NCBI GenBank assembly: GCA_050633265.1
Contig: JBOEGE010000005.1
Coordinates: 248,001-312,000, forward strand
Reading direction: 5' to 3'
Origin: JBLHZY01 sp050633265
GTDB lineage: Bacteria; Pseudomonadota; Alphaproteobacteria; Rhodobacterales; Rhodobacteraceae
DNA: 64,000 nucleotides
The translations under genes were made by a program, and so were the position numbers. Shown in pieces: positions 8,854 through 17,353 of this stretch. The notes under the pieces were generated by a model. The model made no database searches and was not told where the DNA came from. It saw only the letters and a list, made by a program, of their open reading frames with translations. Numbering within the stretch: the stretch's first letter is position 1; each line of letters begins with the position of its first letter.

Positions 8854-10302
8854 CTAAGCGCGCCAGAATTTCACCGTCAGAATTGCATAAACCGCCATCA
8901 GCTCAAGCCGCCCGATCAGCATCCCCGCCGCCAACAGCCACTTGGCCGTATCATTCAGCGGCGCGAAATTGCCCGCCGGCCCAATGGTATCGCCAAGCCC
9001 GGGGCCCACATTGGCCAATGCCGTTGCCGCGCCCGAAATCGAGGTGATGAAATCAAGCCCGGTCGCCGAAAGCAACACCGCCAAAACCCCAATCGAGACA
9101 ATAAACATCACGAAAAACGCCATCACCGAAGACAGAACCTCATCGCTCACCGGCCGCCCATCATAGCGCGGCGTGAACATCCCGTGCGGCGAGTGGATCT
9201 TGCGGATCTGCGCGCGGATGGAGGAAAACAAAAGCTGATAGCGAAAGATTTTCACCGAACAACAGGTCGAGCCCGCACAGCCCCCCACAAGCCCCAAAAA
9301 GAAGAACATAACGACAGGGAAAGGCCCCCAAAGCTGATAATCAACCGAAGCATATCCCGTCCCTGTGATGATCGAGGTTACGTTAAACGCCGCCTCGCGA
9401 AACGAGTGCTCCATGTGATCATTATTCGCCACGATCCGATAAATCGTCAGCACGAGGATCAGCACAACATTCACGATCAAATAGACCCGCACCTGGCTGT
9501 CGCGCAGGATCGGCTTGGCATTGCCTGCAAGCATCTGCACATAGCGCACGAAGGGCAAAGAGGCGAGAATCATAAAGACCGCCGCGACATATTCCGCCGG
9601 CCCCTGAAACGCCCCGAAAGAGGCATCATGGGTTGAAAAACCGCCCGTCGACATGGTGGTGAGCGCGTGATTAAGCGCCTCCCAACCATTGAGCCCAACA
9701 AGCATATAGGCGACCATACAGGCCAGTGTCAGAGAGAGATAAATCACCGAAATGCGGCTGGCGATCTGGGCGGCGCGGGGCAGAACTTTCCCATCAGTAT
9801 CAAAGGCTTCGGTGCGGAAAATCTGCATCCCACCAACCCGCAGCTCGGGCAGAAAGACCATCGCCACAACAATAATCCCGACCCCGCCAAACCACTGCAA
9901 CATCGAGCGCCAAAGCAACAAGCCGCGCGGCATCTCATCAAGGCCTGCAAACACCGTCGAGCCCGTTGTCGTCATCCCTGACATCGCCTCGAAAAACGCA
10001 TCCACCACCCGCGCTTCTGTCGCGCCAAAAACAAAGGGAATGGCGGCAAAAACCGGCAACATCAGCCAAACACCCGTTGTGAGCAGGAAGGTTTGCTGCA
10101 ACGAAAGCCGGTCTGAGACACCGTTTGAACAGGCCAGCGCAGTAAAGCCGCCCACAACAATCGTCAGCACACCGGATTCAAAAAACACCGTCCAATGGGC
10201 CGCGCCATCGAACAGATCAACAAACATAGGGATCGCCATCGTCGCGCCCAAGGCAGCCACAAGCAGACCGATCACATATCCAACGGGGCGCAGATCAAAC
10301 AT
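8854..10302 (-). CDS. trkH: TrkH-family potassium uptake protein
   Basis: This is the membrane channel subunit of a Trk K+ uptake system, working with the NAD-binding regulator TrkA (not in the window). Its 482 residues carry about ten hydrophobic segments. The selectivity-filter loops of the four MPM repeats can be seen, for example GMTTTGSTVFAG, TTMSTGGFSTHD, IITGTGYASVDY and ALANVGPGLGDT, each with the filter glycine. The motif GGCAGSTCCSVKIFRYQLLF is typical of TrkH. It forms a leftward run with folE2 and metZ, but the gap to folE2 (150 bp) allows its own promoter. Confidence 0.95.
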   Translation of the reverse strand: MFDLRPVGYVIGLLVAALGATMAIPMFVDLFDGAAHWTVFFESGVLTIVVGGFTALACSNGVSDRLSLQQTFLLTTGVWLMLPVFAAIPFVFGATEARVVDAFFEAMSGMTTTGSTVFAGLDEMPRGLLLWRSMLQWFGGVGIIVVAMVFLPELRVGGMQIFRTEAFDTDGKVLPRAAQIASRISVIYLSLTLACMVAYMLVGLNGWEALNHALTTMSTGGFSTHDASFGAFQGPAEYVAAVFMILASLPFVRYVQMLAGNAKPILRDSQVRVYLIVNVVLILVLTIYRIVANNDHMEHSFREAAFNVTSIITGTGYASVDYQLWGPFPVVMFFFLGLVGGCAGSTCCSVKIFRYQLLFSSIRAQIRKIHSPHGMFTPRYDGRPVSDEVLSSVMAFFVMFIVSIGVLAVLLSATGLDFITSISGAATALANVGPGLGDTIGPAGNFAPLNDTAKWLLAAGMLIGRLELMAVYAILTVKFWRA

Positions 10303-10452
10303 GGCCGCAAGGCTTGGCCCTGCCCGCGCGCGCTGTCAAGCATGGGGCGCTTTGCGGATCATTCAACAGGGGCAACAGGCGCAAATTGGCAACGTGAACA
10401 GGCGCAACCCACAGCAGCCCTGCGAACCCGCGCTGCAAGAACCGCCGCCGAA

Positions 10453-11556
10453 CTAACCGATGTGAAACAGCGTGTTAAACAGTTTGGGATCAAGGCTCTC
10501 TGCGGCAAAGGTTTCGCCCTCAACCAAAACAGAAACGGCATCATGGCTGTGCAGGCTTTCTTGATGGCTCGCAATGATGCGAAAATCGCCGATGCGCCCA
10601 TCGTTTTGCAAAGCTTCGCAGAAAAGCCGCGCCGCATCCTCAACAAAAATCGGGTTGGCCGCATTGAGCTCGGCAAAGGCCTGCTCGTCTTCGCGTTTGA
10701 CCATCACTTGCGTCTCCGTTGGAACGGCCGCGCGGCAGAAATCGATCAAATCCTCAAACCAAAGACAGGGCTGATCGGCCGATAATTCAACCGAAATCCG
10801 CGCCACAGAGCGCTGCGAATGAGGCGTTGCCATTTGCCCGCGGGTTTGGCGCGCATGTTCGGAAAGTTCAAGCGAACAAGGGCAAGTGGAGCTATAAACA
10901 TAGTCCAAATGTATGATTTTTTTAATTTTGCCCGCCACCTCGACCAGCTCAAGCGCGATGTCATAATACTGATACCCCTGCAAACCAGAGCGCAATGACG
11001 CGACTTTCATCGGGAAGCTAAAGCGCATCTGAATCCGGGCATCAAAGCTCTCAAGATCCGAGATATAATCCTCAAGCGCCGCTTCGATCACCTCAAACGA
11101 AAACACCCGTTCGGCATGTTTATAGAATGAGCGCATGATGCGGCTCATGTTGATGCCCTTTTTGCCCGCTTCAAGCGAAACGGTCCCCGTGACCGAGGTC
11201 TCAAGCGACAGGTCGCCGCCATCGCGGGTGCGAAAGCGGATTGGCAGGCGGAAATTGGAAATCCCGACATGTTGGATATGGCGCTTGGCCCCTTTGATCA
11301 GGCTCTCGGGGCCGTTTTGCAGATCAGGAAGCGTGGCGCGGTAAGCTTCATCAACTTCGAATTCTTCTGGGTAAGCCCTTGCAAGCGCTGGATAATTTGG
11401 CAAAGGAGCATCGGGCAAAAGCCGCGCAAGGTTTGGCTCAAGCGCGGCCAGCTCACTTGGCGGAACATGCGCCGCCCATGCGCGCAAAATCTCTAGCGCG
11501 CGCGCCGCCTCATCACGATCTGGGATCGCGCCGTTTTCTGGCGTATGTACGTTCAT
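10453..11556 (-). CDS. folE2: GTP cyclohydrolase FolE2
   Basis: This is a type IB GTP cyclohydrolase I, which makes 7,8-dihydroneopterin triphosphate, the first step of folate (and queuosine) synthesis. The 367 residues contain VGISNFRLPIRFR and the active-site region STCPCSLELSEHARQTRGQMATPHSQRS, with the metal-site Cys and the conserved PHSQRS. FolE2 enzymes are known to use several metals and often replace zinc-dependent FolE. The start at 11556 is followed by a short variable N-terminus. The upstream gap to metZ holds the metZ terminator. Confidence 0.95.
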   Translation of the reverse strand: MNVHTPENGAIPDRDEAARALEILRAWAAHVPPSELAALEPNLARLLPDAPLPNYPALARAYPEEFEVDEAYRATLPDLQNGPESLIKGAKRHIQHVGISNFRLPIRFRTRDGGDLSLETSVTGTVSLEAGKKGINMSRIMRSFYKHAERVFSFEVIEAALEDYISDLESFDARIQMRFSFPMKVASLRSGLQGYQYYDIALELVEVAGKIKKIIHLDYVYSSTCPCSLELSEHARQTRGQMATPHSQRSVARISVELSADQPCLWFEDLIDFCRAAVPTETQVMVKREDEQAFAELNAANPIFVEDAARLFCEALQNDGRIGDFRIIASHQESLHSHDAVSVLVEGETFAAESLDPKLFNTLFHIG

Positions 11557-11644
11557 GATAACCCCCGCTGCGCGTTGCAGTGCTAATGTAAGCGATCACG
11601 GCCCATTATCCAAGGTTAGCACCAAGCCGCCCATCACAGCGCAT

Positions 11645-11680
11645 AAAAACGCCCGCAACCAAGGCGGCGCGGGCGCTTTT
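11645..11680 (-). terminator. Terminator of metZ
   Basis: Read on the minus strand, CGCCCGC (11675-11669) pairs with GCGGGCG (11656-11650) and is followed by TTTTT (11649-11645). It is about 20 bp past the metZ stop. The plus strand also shows CTTTT after the stem, so it may work in both directions. Confidence 0.8.
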
Positions 11681-11700
11681 ATTTTGCAAAATCAAAGCCC

Positions 11701-12882
11701 CTAGAGCTGATCGAGCGCTTGCAAAAGATCGGCAATCAAATCGCTTGGATCTTCAAGCCCGGCAGAGAGCCGCACCAAGCCCGGCGTGATTCCAACGATC
11801 GCTTTTTGATCCTCGGGAAGGCGCTGATGGGTCGTGGTTGCGGGATGGGTGACGATGGATTTTGCATCGGCAAAGTTGTTGGAAATGGTGAAAACCTTCA
11901 ATGCATTCAACATCTTAAAGCATGCTTCTTTGCCGCCCTTTACGTCAAAAGCAAGCACAGTCCCGCCCGAGGAGGATTGCGCCATGGCCACGCTATGTTG
12001 GGGATGGCTTGGCAGCTGCGGATAGCGCACCGCATTGAGCGCAGGATGCTCTTCAAGCGCCTCGGCAATCGCGAGGGCAGTGCGGGCCTGTTCGCGCACG
12101 CGCAGGTCCATCGTCTCAAGCGCTTTGAGCTGAACCCAAGCGGTAAACGGGCTCATCGCGCCGCCGGTGTGCTTCATATAGGCCTCAATCGGGCCGCGGA
12201 TCAGATCGCGCGATCCGGTGATCAGCCCGCCAAGGCAGCGCCCCTGCCCATCCACATGTTTGGTCGTTGAGACGATGGAAATATCCGCGCCGCAGGCCTT
12301 TGCATAAGAGAAAATCGGCGTGGCCATCGCATCATCCACAAGCACCAAAGCGCCATTGGCATGGGCCACTTCGCAGACATGGCGCAGATCAATCACTTCG
12401 ACGGTTGGATTGGAGATGCTCTCAAGGAAAACAAGCCGCGTATCAGGGCGAATGGCCGCCTCCCAAGCGGCATTATCCGTCCCGTCAACCAGCGTCAGCT
12501 CAACCCCAAAGCGGCAAAGCACCTCTTCAAGCACATAGAGACAAGAGCCAAACAGCGCGCGCGAGGCCACGACATGATCGCCCGCCTTCAGCAGCGCCAT
12601 CAGCGCGCCATTGACCGCCGCCATACCAGAGGCGCAAGCAAACGCATCCTCATAGCCAAGCAACCCAGCAAGGCGATCCTCAAACATCCGCGTGGTTGGA
12701 TTGCCATAACGCGCATAGATAAACTCATCCGCGCCAAGCTCTACAAAGCGGGCCTCGGCCGCTTCGGCCGTTTCATATACAAAGCCCTGCGTGAGAAATA
12801 TCGCCTCGGAAACTTCGCCATATTGGCTGCGCCGCGTGCCCTCATGCACCAATTTCGTGCGTGTATTCCAATCCTTGCTCAT
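11701..12882 (-). CDS. metZ: O-succinylhomoserine sulfhydrylase
   Basis: This PLP enzyme of the Cys/Met metabolism family makes homocysteine from O-succinylhomoserine and sulfide in methionine synthesis. The 393 residues carry YARYGNPTTRMFEDRLAGLLG near the start, the PLP lysine in STTKHVDGQGR, and the C-terminal SAGLEDPSDLIADLLQAL. MetZ is preferred over MetB/MetC from overall likeness and from the riboswitch upstream; those paralogues cannot be fully excluded. Its mRNA leader carries a SAM-II-like aptamer and an attenuator hairpin, so it should be repressed when S-adenosylmethionine is plentiful. Confidence 0.92.
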   Translation of the reverse strand: MSKDWNTRTKLVHEGTRRSQYGEVSEAIFLTQGFVYETAEAAEARFVELGADEFIYARYGNPTTRMFEDRLAGLLGYEDAFACASGMAAVNGALMALLKAGDHVVASRALFGSCLYVLEEVLCRFGVELTLVDGTDNAAWEAAIRPDTRLVFLESISNPTVEVIDLRHVCEVAHANGALVLVDDAMATPIFSYAKACGADISIVSTTKHVDGQGRCLGGLITGSRDLIRGPIEAYMKHTGGAMSPFTAWVQLKALETMDLRVREQARTALAIAEALEEHPALNAVRYPQLPSHPQHSVAMAQSSSGGTVLAFDVKGGKEACFKMLNALKVFTISNNFADAKSIVTHPATTTHQRLPEDQKAIVGITPGLVRLSAGLEDPSDLIADLLQALDQL

Positions 12883-12907
12883 CCGGCAACCCTTTCATTG
12901 GCCAAAC

Positions 12908-12950
12908 AAAAACCCCCACCTCAATCAAGAGCCGGGGGTGCGCGTGGGGG
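12908..12950 (-). terminator. Attenuator hairpin in the metZ leader
   Basis: On the minus strand CCCCCAC (12950-12944) pairs with GTGGGGG (12919-12913), followed by TTTTT (12912-12908). It lies between the SAM-II-like aptamer and the metZ start codon at 12882. This is the position expected for ligand-controlled termination. Confidence 0.75.
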
Positions 12951-12956
12951 CATCCC

Positions 12957-13018
12957 TGACCTCTTTAGCGGTTTATTTAACGTGGCCCGCAATCCGGTGA
13001 ACAAAGCGCCACAATATC
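12957..13018 (-). promoter_or_regulatory. SAM-II riboswitch upstream of metZ
   Basis: The minus strand shows a P1 stem GTGGC / GCCAC closing a loop with CGGATTGCGG. After it come TTAAA, AA and GCTAAAGAGG, the order and key bases of the SAM-II (metA motif) pseudoknot. CTTT in the loop can pair with AAAG in the 3' segment. SAM-II RNAs are established regulators of methionine genes in alphaproteobacteria. The aptamer is followed by an intrinsic terminator rather than overlapping the start codon, so transcriptional control is inferred. A covariance search would settle it. Confidence 0.8.
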
Positions 13019-13139
13019 GAAGCGATACCGTGCAGGCGCGCGCGCGTCAATAACCGTCACGTCTGCGTAACCGTTCCTTCATCGCTTTGTCGTATGTTGG
13101 CACTATCGAGGGGCTACAAGATGTAGTGGGAGCATGGGG

Positions 13140-14072
13140 ATGCCACTGATTAAGATCAATGCACGCGCGGCAAAAATCGCCCTTGATGGCGCCTGTCTGC
13201 TGCGGGCGCAGGCGGCGCTGAAACCGGGCGAACCGATTGTCATCCTGATCCACGGCTATAAGTTTTCGCCCTTCCATGCCCGCGCCAAAAACTCCCCCCA
13301 TGATCATATCCTTTCCCTCGCCCCAAAAGCAAAAGGGCGGCGCGCCATCTCTTGGCCGCGCCATTTGGGCTTTGGGCGGGGCAAAACGGATGAAGGCCTG
13401 TGCATCGCCTTTGGTTGGCATGCCCAAGGCGCGCTCTGGCAGGCCCGGCGTGAAGCCGCTTTTGCCGCGCGCGCATTGGCCGGGCTGATTGATCGCCTCG
13501 GCGCGCGCAATCCAATCCATATCATGGCCCATTCGCTTGGCGCGCGCGTCGCACTCAAGGCCCTGCCCGCGCTGACAAGCGGCAAGGTCGCGCGGATTAT
13601 CCTGATGGCGCCTGCCGCCTTTCAATCCGAAGCCCATGCTGCCCTAAAGGCCCCACAAGCCCGGCGCGTTGAAATCCTCAACGTGGCCAGCCGCGAAAAC
13701 GATCTCTTTGACGCAGCCTTTGAAGCCCTGATCAAACCGCAAGATCGCAGCGATCGCGCCCTTGGCTCTGGGCTTGGCCATAGGGATCAGCGCTGGCTCG
13801 ACATCCAGATCGACAACCCGCAAACCCTTGATCGCTTGGCCGCTATGGGCTTTCGCATCGCCCCGCCGGGAAGGCGCATCTGCCATTGGTCCTCTTATCT
13901 GCGCCCCGGGCTTTTCGCCTTTTACGCCGCTTTCCTGCGCCAGCCAGAACGCCTGCCACTGGCAACGCTCGCCATGCACCTGCCCCGCCACCACGCTGCG
14001 CGCTGGTCTCGGCTTATCGCGCGGCCGCGGCTGGGTCTCTCCTTGCTGTTTGCCAAAAAACAGTCATTCTAA
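13140..14072 (+). CDS. Alpha/beta hydrolase
   Basis: This 310-residue hydrolase has an oxyanion-type ILIHGYKFSP motif near the start and the nucleophile elbow in IMAHSLGARVALKAL (A-H-S-L-G, with Ser as nucleophile). DRLGARNP precedes the elbow. No signal peptide is seen, so it is probably cytoplasmic. ATG at 13140 is favoured over ATG at 13134 because GGGAG at 13128-13132 sits 7 nt before the former and only 1 nt before the latter. The substrate is unknown. The gene is followed closely by a GST gene on the same strand. Confidence 0.8.
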   Translation: MPLIKINARAAKIALDGACLLRAQAALKPGEPIVILIHGYKFSPFHARAKNSPHDHILSLAPKAKGRRAISWPRHLGFGRGKTDEGLCIAFGWHAQGALWQARREAAFAARALAGLIDRLGARNPIHIMAHSLGARVALKALPALTSGKVARIILMAPAAFQSEAHAALKAPQARRVEILNVASRENDLFDAAFEALIKPQDRSDRALGSGLGHRDQRWLDIQIDNPQTLDRLAAMGFRIAPPGRRICHWSSYLRPGLFAFYAAFLRQPERLPLATLAMHLPRHHAARWSRLIARPRLGLSLLFAKKQSF

Positions 14073-14092
14073 GCGCCCAACAGGAGGCGCTT

Positions 14093-14800
14093 ATGACCGA
14101 TCCAATCGACCTTTATTACTGGCCAACCCCGAACGGGTGGAAAATCTCAATTGCTCTCGAAGAAATGGGCCTGCCCTATAATCTTCACCTGATCAATATC
14201 GGCGCAGGCGAACAATTCGCGCCCGATTTCCTCAAAATCGCCCCCAACAACCGCATGCCCGCAATCATTGATCCCGATGGCCCCGATGGCGCGCCGATCT
14301 CGATCTTTGAAAGCGGCGCGATCCTGCAATATCTGGCGCGCAAAACCGGCAAATTCTGCGGGCCAAGCCAGCGCGATCGCATCAACGTGGATCAATGGTT
14401 GATGTGGCAAATGGGCGGGCTTGGGCCGATGGCGGGCCAAGCGCATCACTTCTTGAAATATGCCCCTGCCATGGATCCGCCCCACGATCTGCCCTACGCC
14501 AAAGATCGCTATCGCAATGAAACGGCGCGGCTTTACGGGGTCTTGGATCGCCAACTGGCGCAGAATGAATATGTCGCCGGGGATTTCTATTCCATTGCCG
14601 ATATGGCGATCTGGCCCTGGGCGCATATCTGGAAGAACCAAGAGCAAACCCTTGATGACAAACCGCATTTAGCCCGCTGGATTGATCTGATCGCCGCCCG
14701 CCCGGCTGTTCAAAAGGGGCGCGAACTGGCCGCCGACAAACGCAGCAACCTGCAAGACAACAAAAAAGCGCAGGACATCCTGTTTAAGCGCAAATCTTAA
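14093..14800 (+). CDS. Glutathione S-transferase, YghU/YfcG-like
   Basis: The 235-residue protein begins MTDPIDLYYWPTPNGWKISIALEEMGLPY, with the TPNG motif of the Nu-class (YghU/YfcG) enzymes that act as disulfide reductases. The N-terminal thioredoxin fold has NNRMPAIID and ESGAILQYLA (the cis-Pro and glutathione Ser/Glu region). The helical C-terminal domain has SIADMAIWPWAHIW. The start is fixed by AGGAGG a few bases upstream of 14093; the open frame extends further upstream, but only inside the hydrolase gene in another frame. Confidence 0.9.
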   Translation: MTDPIDLYYWPTPNGWKISIALEEMGLPYNLHLINIGAGEQFAPDFLKIAPNNRMPAIIDPDGPDGAPISIFESGAILQYLARKTGKFCGPSQRDRINVDQWLMWQMGGLGPMAGQAHHFLKYAPAMDPPHDLPYAKDRYRNETARLYGVLDRQLAQNEYVAGDFYSIADMAIWPWAHIWKNQEQTLDDKPHLARWIDLIAARPAVQKGRELAADKRSNLQDNKKAQDILFKRKS

Positions 14801-14814
14801 CGCAATTCCCTAAG

Positions 14815-14841
14815 GGCGGGCGTTTTCATAATGCGCCCGCC
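14815..14841. terminator. Palindromic hairpin between convergent genes
   Basis: GGCGGGCG (14815-14822) and CGCCCGCC (14834-14841) form an 8-bp stem with an 11-nt loop, 15 bp past the GST stop. It overlaps the 3' end of the opposing gene. There is no clear T-run after the stem, so termination is probable rather than certain. Confidence 0.45.
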
Positions 14842-15366
14842 GTTTGGGGCTGCGGATCCAAAGCTGATGCAAAATAACCAATGCATGAGCAAGCTTCAGC
14901 CCGAACACAGCCCAAAGAATGCGTGCCAAAACCCAAAGCCCCTGATTGCCCCGCGCAATAAGCGCCTCGGACAAAACAAAGCAGCTCAGATAATAAAACG
15001 CCATGATCAACCCGGCCGCGCCAACCGCCATATGCAAGCCGCGCCAAGGCCACTGAATATAGGTTCTCAGCATATCGCGGTGAAACAGCCCATAAGCATA
15101 GACCATCGCGTAAACCGCTGAAGAAATTGAGAAATACCGCGCCGCCAGAACATCCGAATTGATGTAAAGAACCGCCGCGACCGAAATCAGCATCAAGCCC
15201 CATGTGCTCGCCAAAACCGCATCGCGCGCAATCGTTGGCAGGCTCAGAACCATGCCTTTCACGCTGCAAAAATTCACCGCAAACATAAACGGAACATACA
15301 TCGCCGTGGCAATCACCAGCGGCGAGATACCATCCGAAGAGGCTTTGCCAAGCTCTGTTTGTGCAC

Positions 15367-15371
15367 CCAAA
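15367..15371. repeat. Left copy of the probable 5-bp target duplication (CCAAA)
   Basis: CCAAA at 15367-15371 recurs at 46111-46115. Taking these as the duplication restores the interrupted gene in frame. Mu-type transposition makes 5-bp duplications. The phage bases next to it (TAGATGC on the left, ACTGC read inward from the right) do not begin with the usual TG, so the exact junction may be off by a few bases. Confidence 0.5.
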
Positions 15372-15390
15372 TAGATGCAGGCAATGGGGG

Positions 15391-15537
15391 GGATCGGAAT
15401 GAATTGGAATGGTGAGCACGTTCTAAATTGGAATGCATGAAAGGGCTCATCTCTGAAAGGCCTTTGTTTATGGGCGATCCGACAAACGCGGGCAAAATTG
15501 GCCGATTGGCAAGAGCGGCACGTTTTATTTTGGAATA
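15391..15537 (+). repeat. Left-end transposase-binding repeats (L1-L3-like)
   Basis: Three related sites lie between the left edge and the repressor gene: GAATTGGAATG (15401-15411), AAATTGGAATG (15425-15435) and ATTTTGGAATA (15527-15537). The first is preceded by GGATCG (15391-15396), which recurs next to the right-end site in inverted orientation. Two close sites and one distant site recall the L1-L3 layout of Mu, although here it is L1 and L2 that are close. Binding by the transposase is inferred. Confidence 0.65.
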
Positions 15538-15576
15538 GAGCCGCTCGATGCCGCATCTCACCAAACGCGGCATCAA

Positions 15577-16230
15577 CTATGGCCACTCATGCATCGATGC
15601 GACCACTCGCCCGATGATCTCAAAATTGGCCTCATCCAATGGGAGATCGAGCTCGCGCGGTGGGTAAACCTTATTAGCGCTGATCAATGAGATGCTATCT
15701 TTGCCCGTCCTTTGGACGTGCTTGACCACCAGCTCATCCCATATCCGCACCACGTATGTGCTGCCATCGGATGGCATTGCCTGGGCGCGATCCACCAAAA
15801 TCAGATCACCATCGATCAGCTTGGGCTCCATACTGTCACCCTTGACCCGCACGATGTGGAGCATCTTGGGATCAAGGCCCTTGCCTTTGATCCAGCTCTC
15901 TTGAAACGCATAGTGCGTGATCTCCAAGGGATCAGAGACGAAAGAGCCGCCATTACCAGCACTTGCGGAAACAGTATATTTCGGCACCGTCACAAATGAT
16001 GGCGAGCTCGCCGTGCTGGTTTCGGAACCAATCCCAGCCTCAAAGAGCTCATTGAGGTCCACTCCGTAAACAGTCCTCAGCGCCCCCAAGACTTCGTGAT
16101 CGGCGCGCTGCTTTCCCGTTTCGATGTGTCGAATTTTGTCAGGCGACACGCCAAGCGGCTCGGCAAATGCTTCGCGAGATAGACCCATATTGCGTCTAAT
16201 CTGGGAAATATTATCATTAAATTCAGCCAT
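15577..16230 (-). CDS. Prophage repressor, XRE / S24 (CI-LexA type)
   Basis: The 217-residue protein has an N-terminal helix-turn-helix (ISQIRRNMGLSREAFAEPLGVSPDKIRHIE) and a C-terminal S24 peptidase fold. The S24 region shows GDSMEP (catalytic Ser), VVRIWDELVVKHV (catalytic Lys region) and an Ala-Gly in SASAGNGG that could be the self-cleavage site. It faces away from the early genes across a control region holding three matching palindromic sites. By analogy with lambda CI it should hold the prophage silent and be inactivated through RecA during DNA damage. Mu itself uses an unrelated repressor type. Confidence 0.9.
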   Translation of the reverse strand: MAEFNDNISQIRRNMGLSREAFAEPLGVSPDKIRHIETGKQRADHEVLGALRTVYGVDLNELFEAGIGSETSTASSPSFVTVPKYTVSASAGNGGSFVSDPLEITHYAFQESWIKGKGLDPKMLHIVRVKGDSMEPKLIDGDLILVDRAQAMPSDGSTYVVRIWDELVVKHVQRTGKDSISLISANKVYPPRELDLPLDEANFEIIGRVVASMHEWP

Positions 16231-16239
16231 TTACAGATT

Positions 16240-16294
16240 TATTGTCCATATTGGTCAATACCCCCCTTGCTTAGAGTGTAACTATTGGTCATAT
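16240..16294. promoter_or_regulatory. Three repressor operators in the divergent control region
   Basis: TATTGTCCATA (16240-16250), TATTGGTCAATA (16249-16260) and TATTGGTCATAT (16283-16294) share the form TATTG-NN-CAnTA. The middle one is a perfect inverted repeat (TATTG-GT-CAATA). They lie between the repressor start (16230) and the first rightward early gene (16338), where a CI-type repressor would control both promoters. Confidence 0.75.
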
Positions 16295-16337
16295 TCTGGC
16301 TCATGCCACCACGGCACATCGAGACATGAGGCAACAT

Positions 16338-16616
16338 ATGACACTTTCTGACAACATCTTCCAGCCTGGAGTGATCCTGCACGAGGTTATCGCTGGCGCT
16401 TTCAAGGCAAGCGGGTCCAGTTTCGACGCATGGTGCGTCGAGAATAACGTGAACCGCACCACCGCTCGCCAAGCGACCTACGGCCAATCTGGCGGTGATC
16501 GCGGCAAAGAGCTCCTTTCCCGCATGATCAATGATGCGGGCCGTGAGGTGGTATCGATCAGCTACCGCGCCCGCATCGATGCTGAGGCTAAGCGCTGCAA
16601 TGAGGCGGCGGCATGA
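16338..16616 (+). CDS. Small early DNA-binding protein in the Ner/Cro position
   Basis: This 92-residue protein is the first early gene facing the repressor. It contains a probable helix-turn-helix (SSFDAWCVENNVNRTTARQATYG) and a basic tail. ATG at 16338 is chosen over ATG at 16326 because GAGG lies about 6 nt before it. In Mu this position is held by Ner, a negative regulator of early transcription. That role here is inferred from position and the possible helix-turn-helix, not from clear sequence likeness. Confidence 0.6.
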   Translation: MTLSDNIFQPGVILHEVIAGAFKASGSSFDAWCVENNVNRTTARQATYGQSGGDRGKELLSRMINDAGREVVSISYRARIDAEAKRCNEAAA

Positions 16617-16837
16617 GCTTGATTACAAACATCAAGCGCGCCGAGTGCGCCCAACGTGCCGCCGCTGAGGAGGCCCTCCAGGGCCTCTCAGATAAGGACA
16701 AGGCCAACTTTGCGTTGTCCCTGTTGATGAAAATCACAGACCCAGACGCGGCGGCGGTGGTGCGCTTTGCGGGCAGTCAGCTCGCCGAGCTCGCCAATAT
16801 CCTGATGCGCGAAGCCTTTGAGCGGGAGTGCGGATAA
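16613..16837 (+). CDS. Hypothetical early phage protein (74 aa)
   Basis: It overlaps the previous gene by 4 bp (ATGA), and its stop overlaps the next start. The predicted protein is mostly helical and acidic (LQGLSDKDKANFALSLLMKITDPDAAAVVRFAG). No family was recognised. The coupled overlaps support real coding. Confidence 0.65.
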   Translation: MSLITNIKRAECAQRAAAEEALQGLSDKDKANFALSLLMKITDPDAAAVVRFAGSQLAELANILMREAFERECG

Positions 16838-17103
16838 TGAGCCACGTTCCTGAGCACATCCAAAACGCCGCCTTTGAGGGTCATATGGCTACGGTCGAGA
16901 CCCTCAAGGCATCCCTGGGCCGCGCGCCTACCCATGAGGAAACGCTCCTCGCGCTGGCTGAGGCCTTTGGCGACATGATGGGCATCTATGCCGGATCAGG
17001 CGCTCAGCCCCACCAGATCGATGCCGTGAACCGGATCGCCCAGCGAGCCTATACCACCATGCTCTCCAAGATCATGGCGCATGATTGCGAGGGCTCGGCA
17101 TGA
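16837..17103 (+). CDS. Hypothetical early phage protein (88 aa)
   Basis: ATG at 16837 overlaps the previous TAA (TAATG); a GTG three codons upstream is a weaker choice. The protein is helical with a central EETLLALAEAFGDMMGIYAG segment and no recognised domain. It is followed by a 4-bp overlap with the next gene. Confidence 0.65.
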   Translation: MSHVPEHIQNAAFEGHMATVETLKASLGRAPTHEETLLALAEAFGDMMGIYAGSGAQPHQIDAVNRIAQRAYTTMLSKIMAHDCEGSA

Positions 17104-17348
17104 CCGCCGTTATTGAGGTTGAACGCTTTGGCGCGCTCGCGGTCGTCACCAGGGATGGTGTCGAGGTCTGGGGTCCTGGGCCAATCGCCCAGGCTGAGAA
17201 CAAGCGAGACACGCTGGAGCGCCAGGCGCGCCGAAAGCGCCGCCAGTGCATGACATGCAGTGACCAATTCATGAGCGAGGGAGCGCACCACAGAATGTGC
17301 GCCAAGTGCCGCTCAGGGGCGAGCGCCATCTTTGATGGTGCGGTGTAA
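17100..17348 (+). CDS. Small zinc-finger early phage protein
   Basis: The 82-residue protein starts at the ATG that overlaps the previous TGA. After a short beta-rich part (VIEVERFGALAVVTRDGVEVWG) comes a basic stretch (RQARRKRRQ). A four-cysteine finger follows, CMTCSDQF ... HHRMCAKC. It sits just before transposase A, suggesting a DNA-linked role early in the cycle. No named family was recognised. Confidence 0.65.
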   Translation: MTAVIEVERFGALAVVTRDGVEVWGPGPIAQAENKRDTLERQARRKRRQCMTCSDQFMSEGAHHRMCAKCRSGASAIFDGAV

Positions 17349-17353
17349 AGACG

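Larger units (their letters stand above)
14810..15371 (-). pseudogene. 3' part of a multi-pass membrane protein gene cut by the prophage
   Basis: Reading leftward from the prophage edge, the frame GAQTELGKASSDGISPL continues through about five hydrophobic helices to a charged tail (RSPKRRAHYENARP). The frame stays open into phage DNA and would give a chimeric start (through IPPIACIYL), which is not a natural N-terminus. The missing 5' end is on the other side of the prophage at 46225-46111. Joining the halves and counting CCAAA once gives exactly 224 codons including stop. No family was recognised. Confidence 0.7.

Noticed and set aside
14810..15586. A complete 258-residue membrane protein starting at 15586
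   Set aside because: Its first 70 or so residues come from prophage end DNA and look non-natural; it is a chance fusion of phage sequence with the cut host gene.
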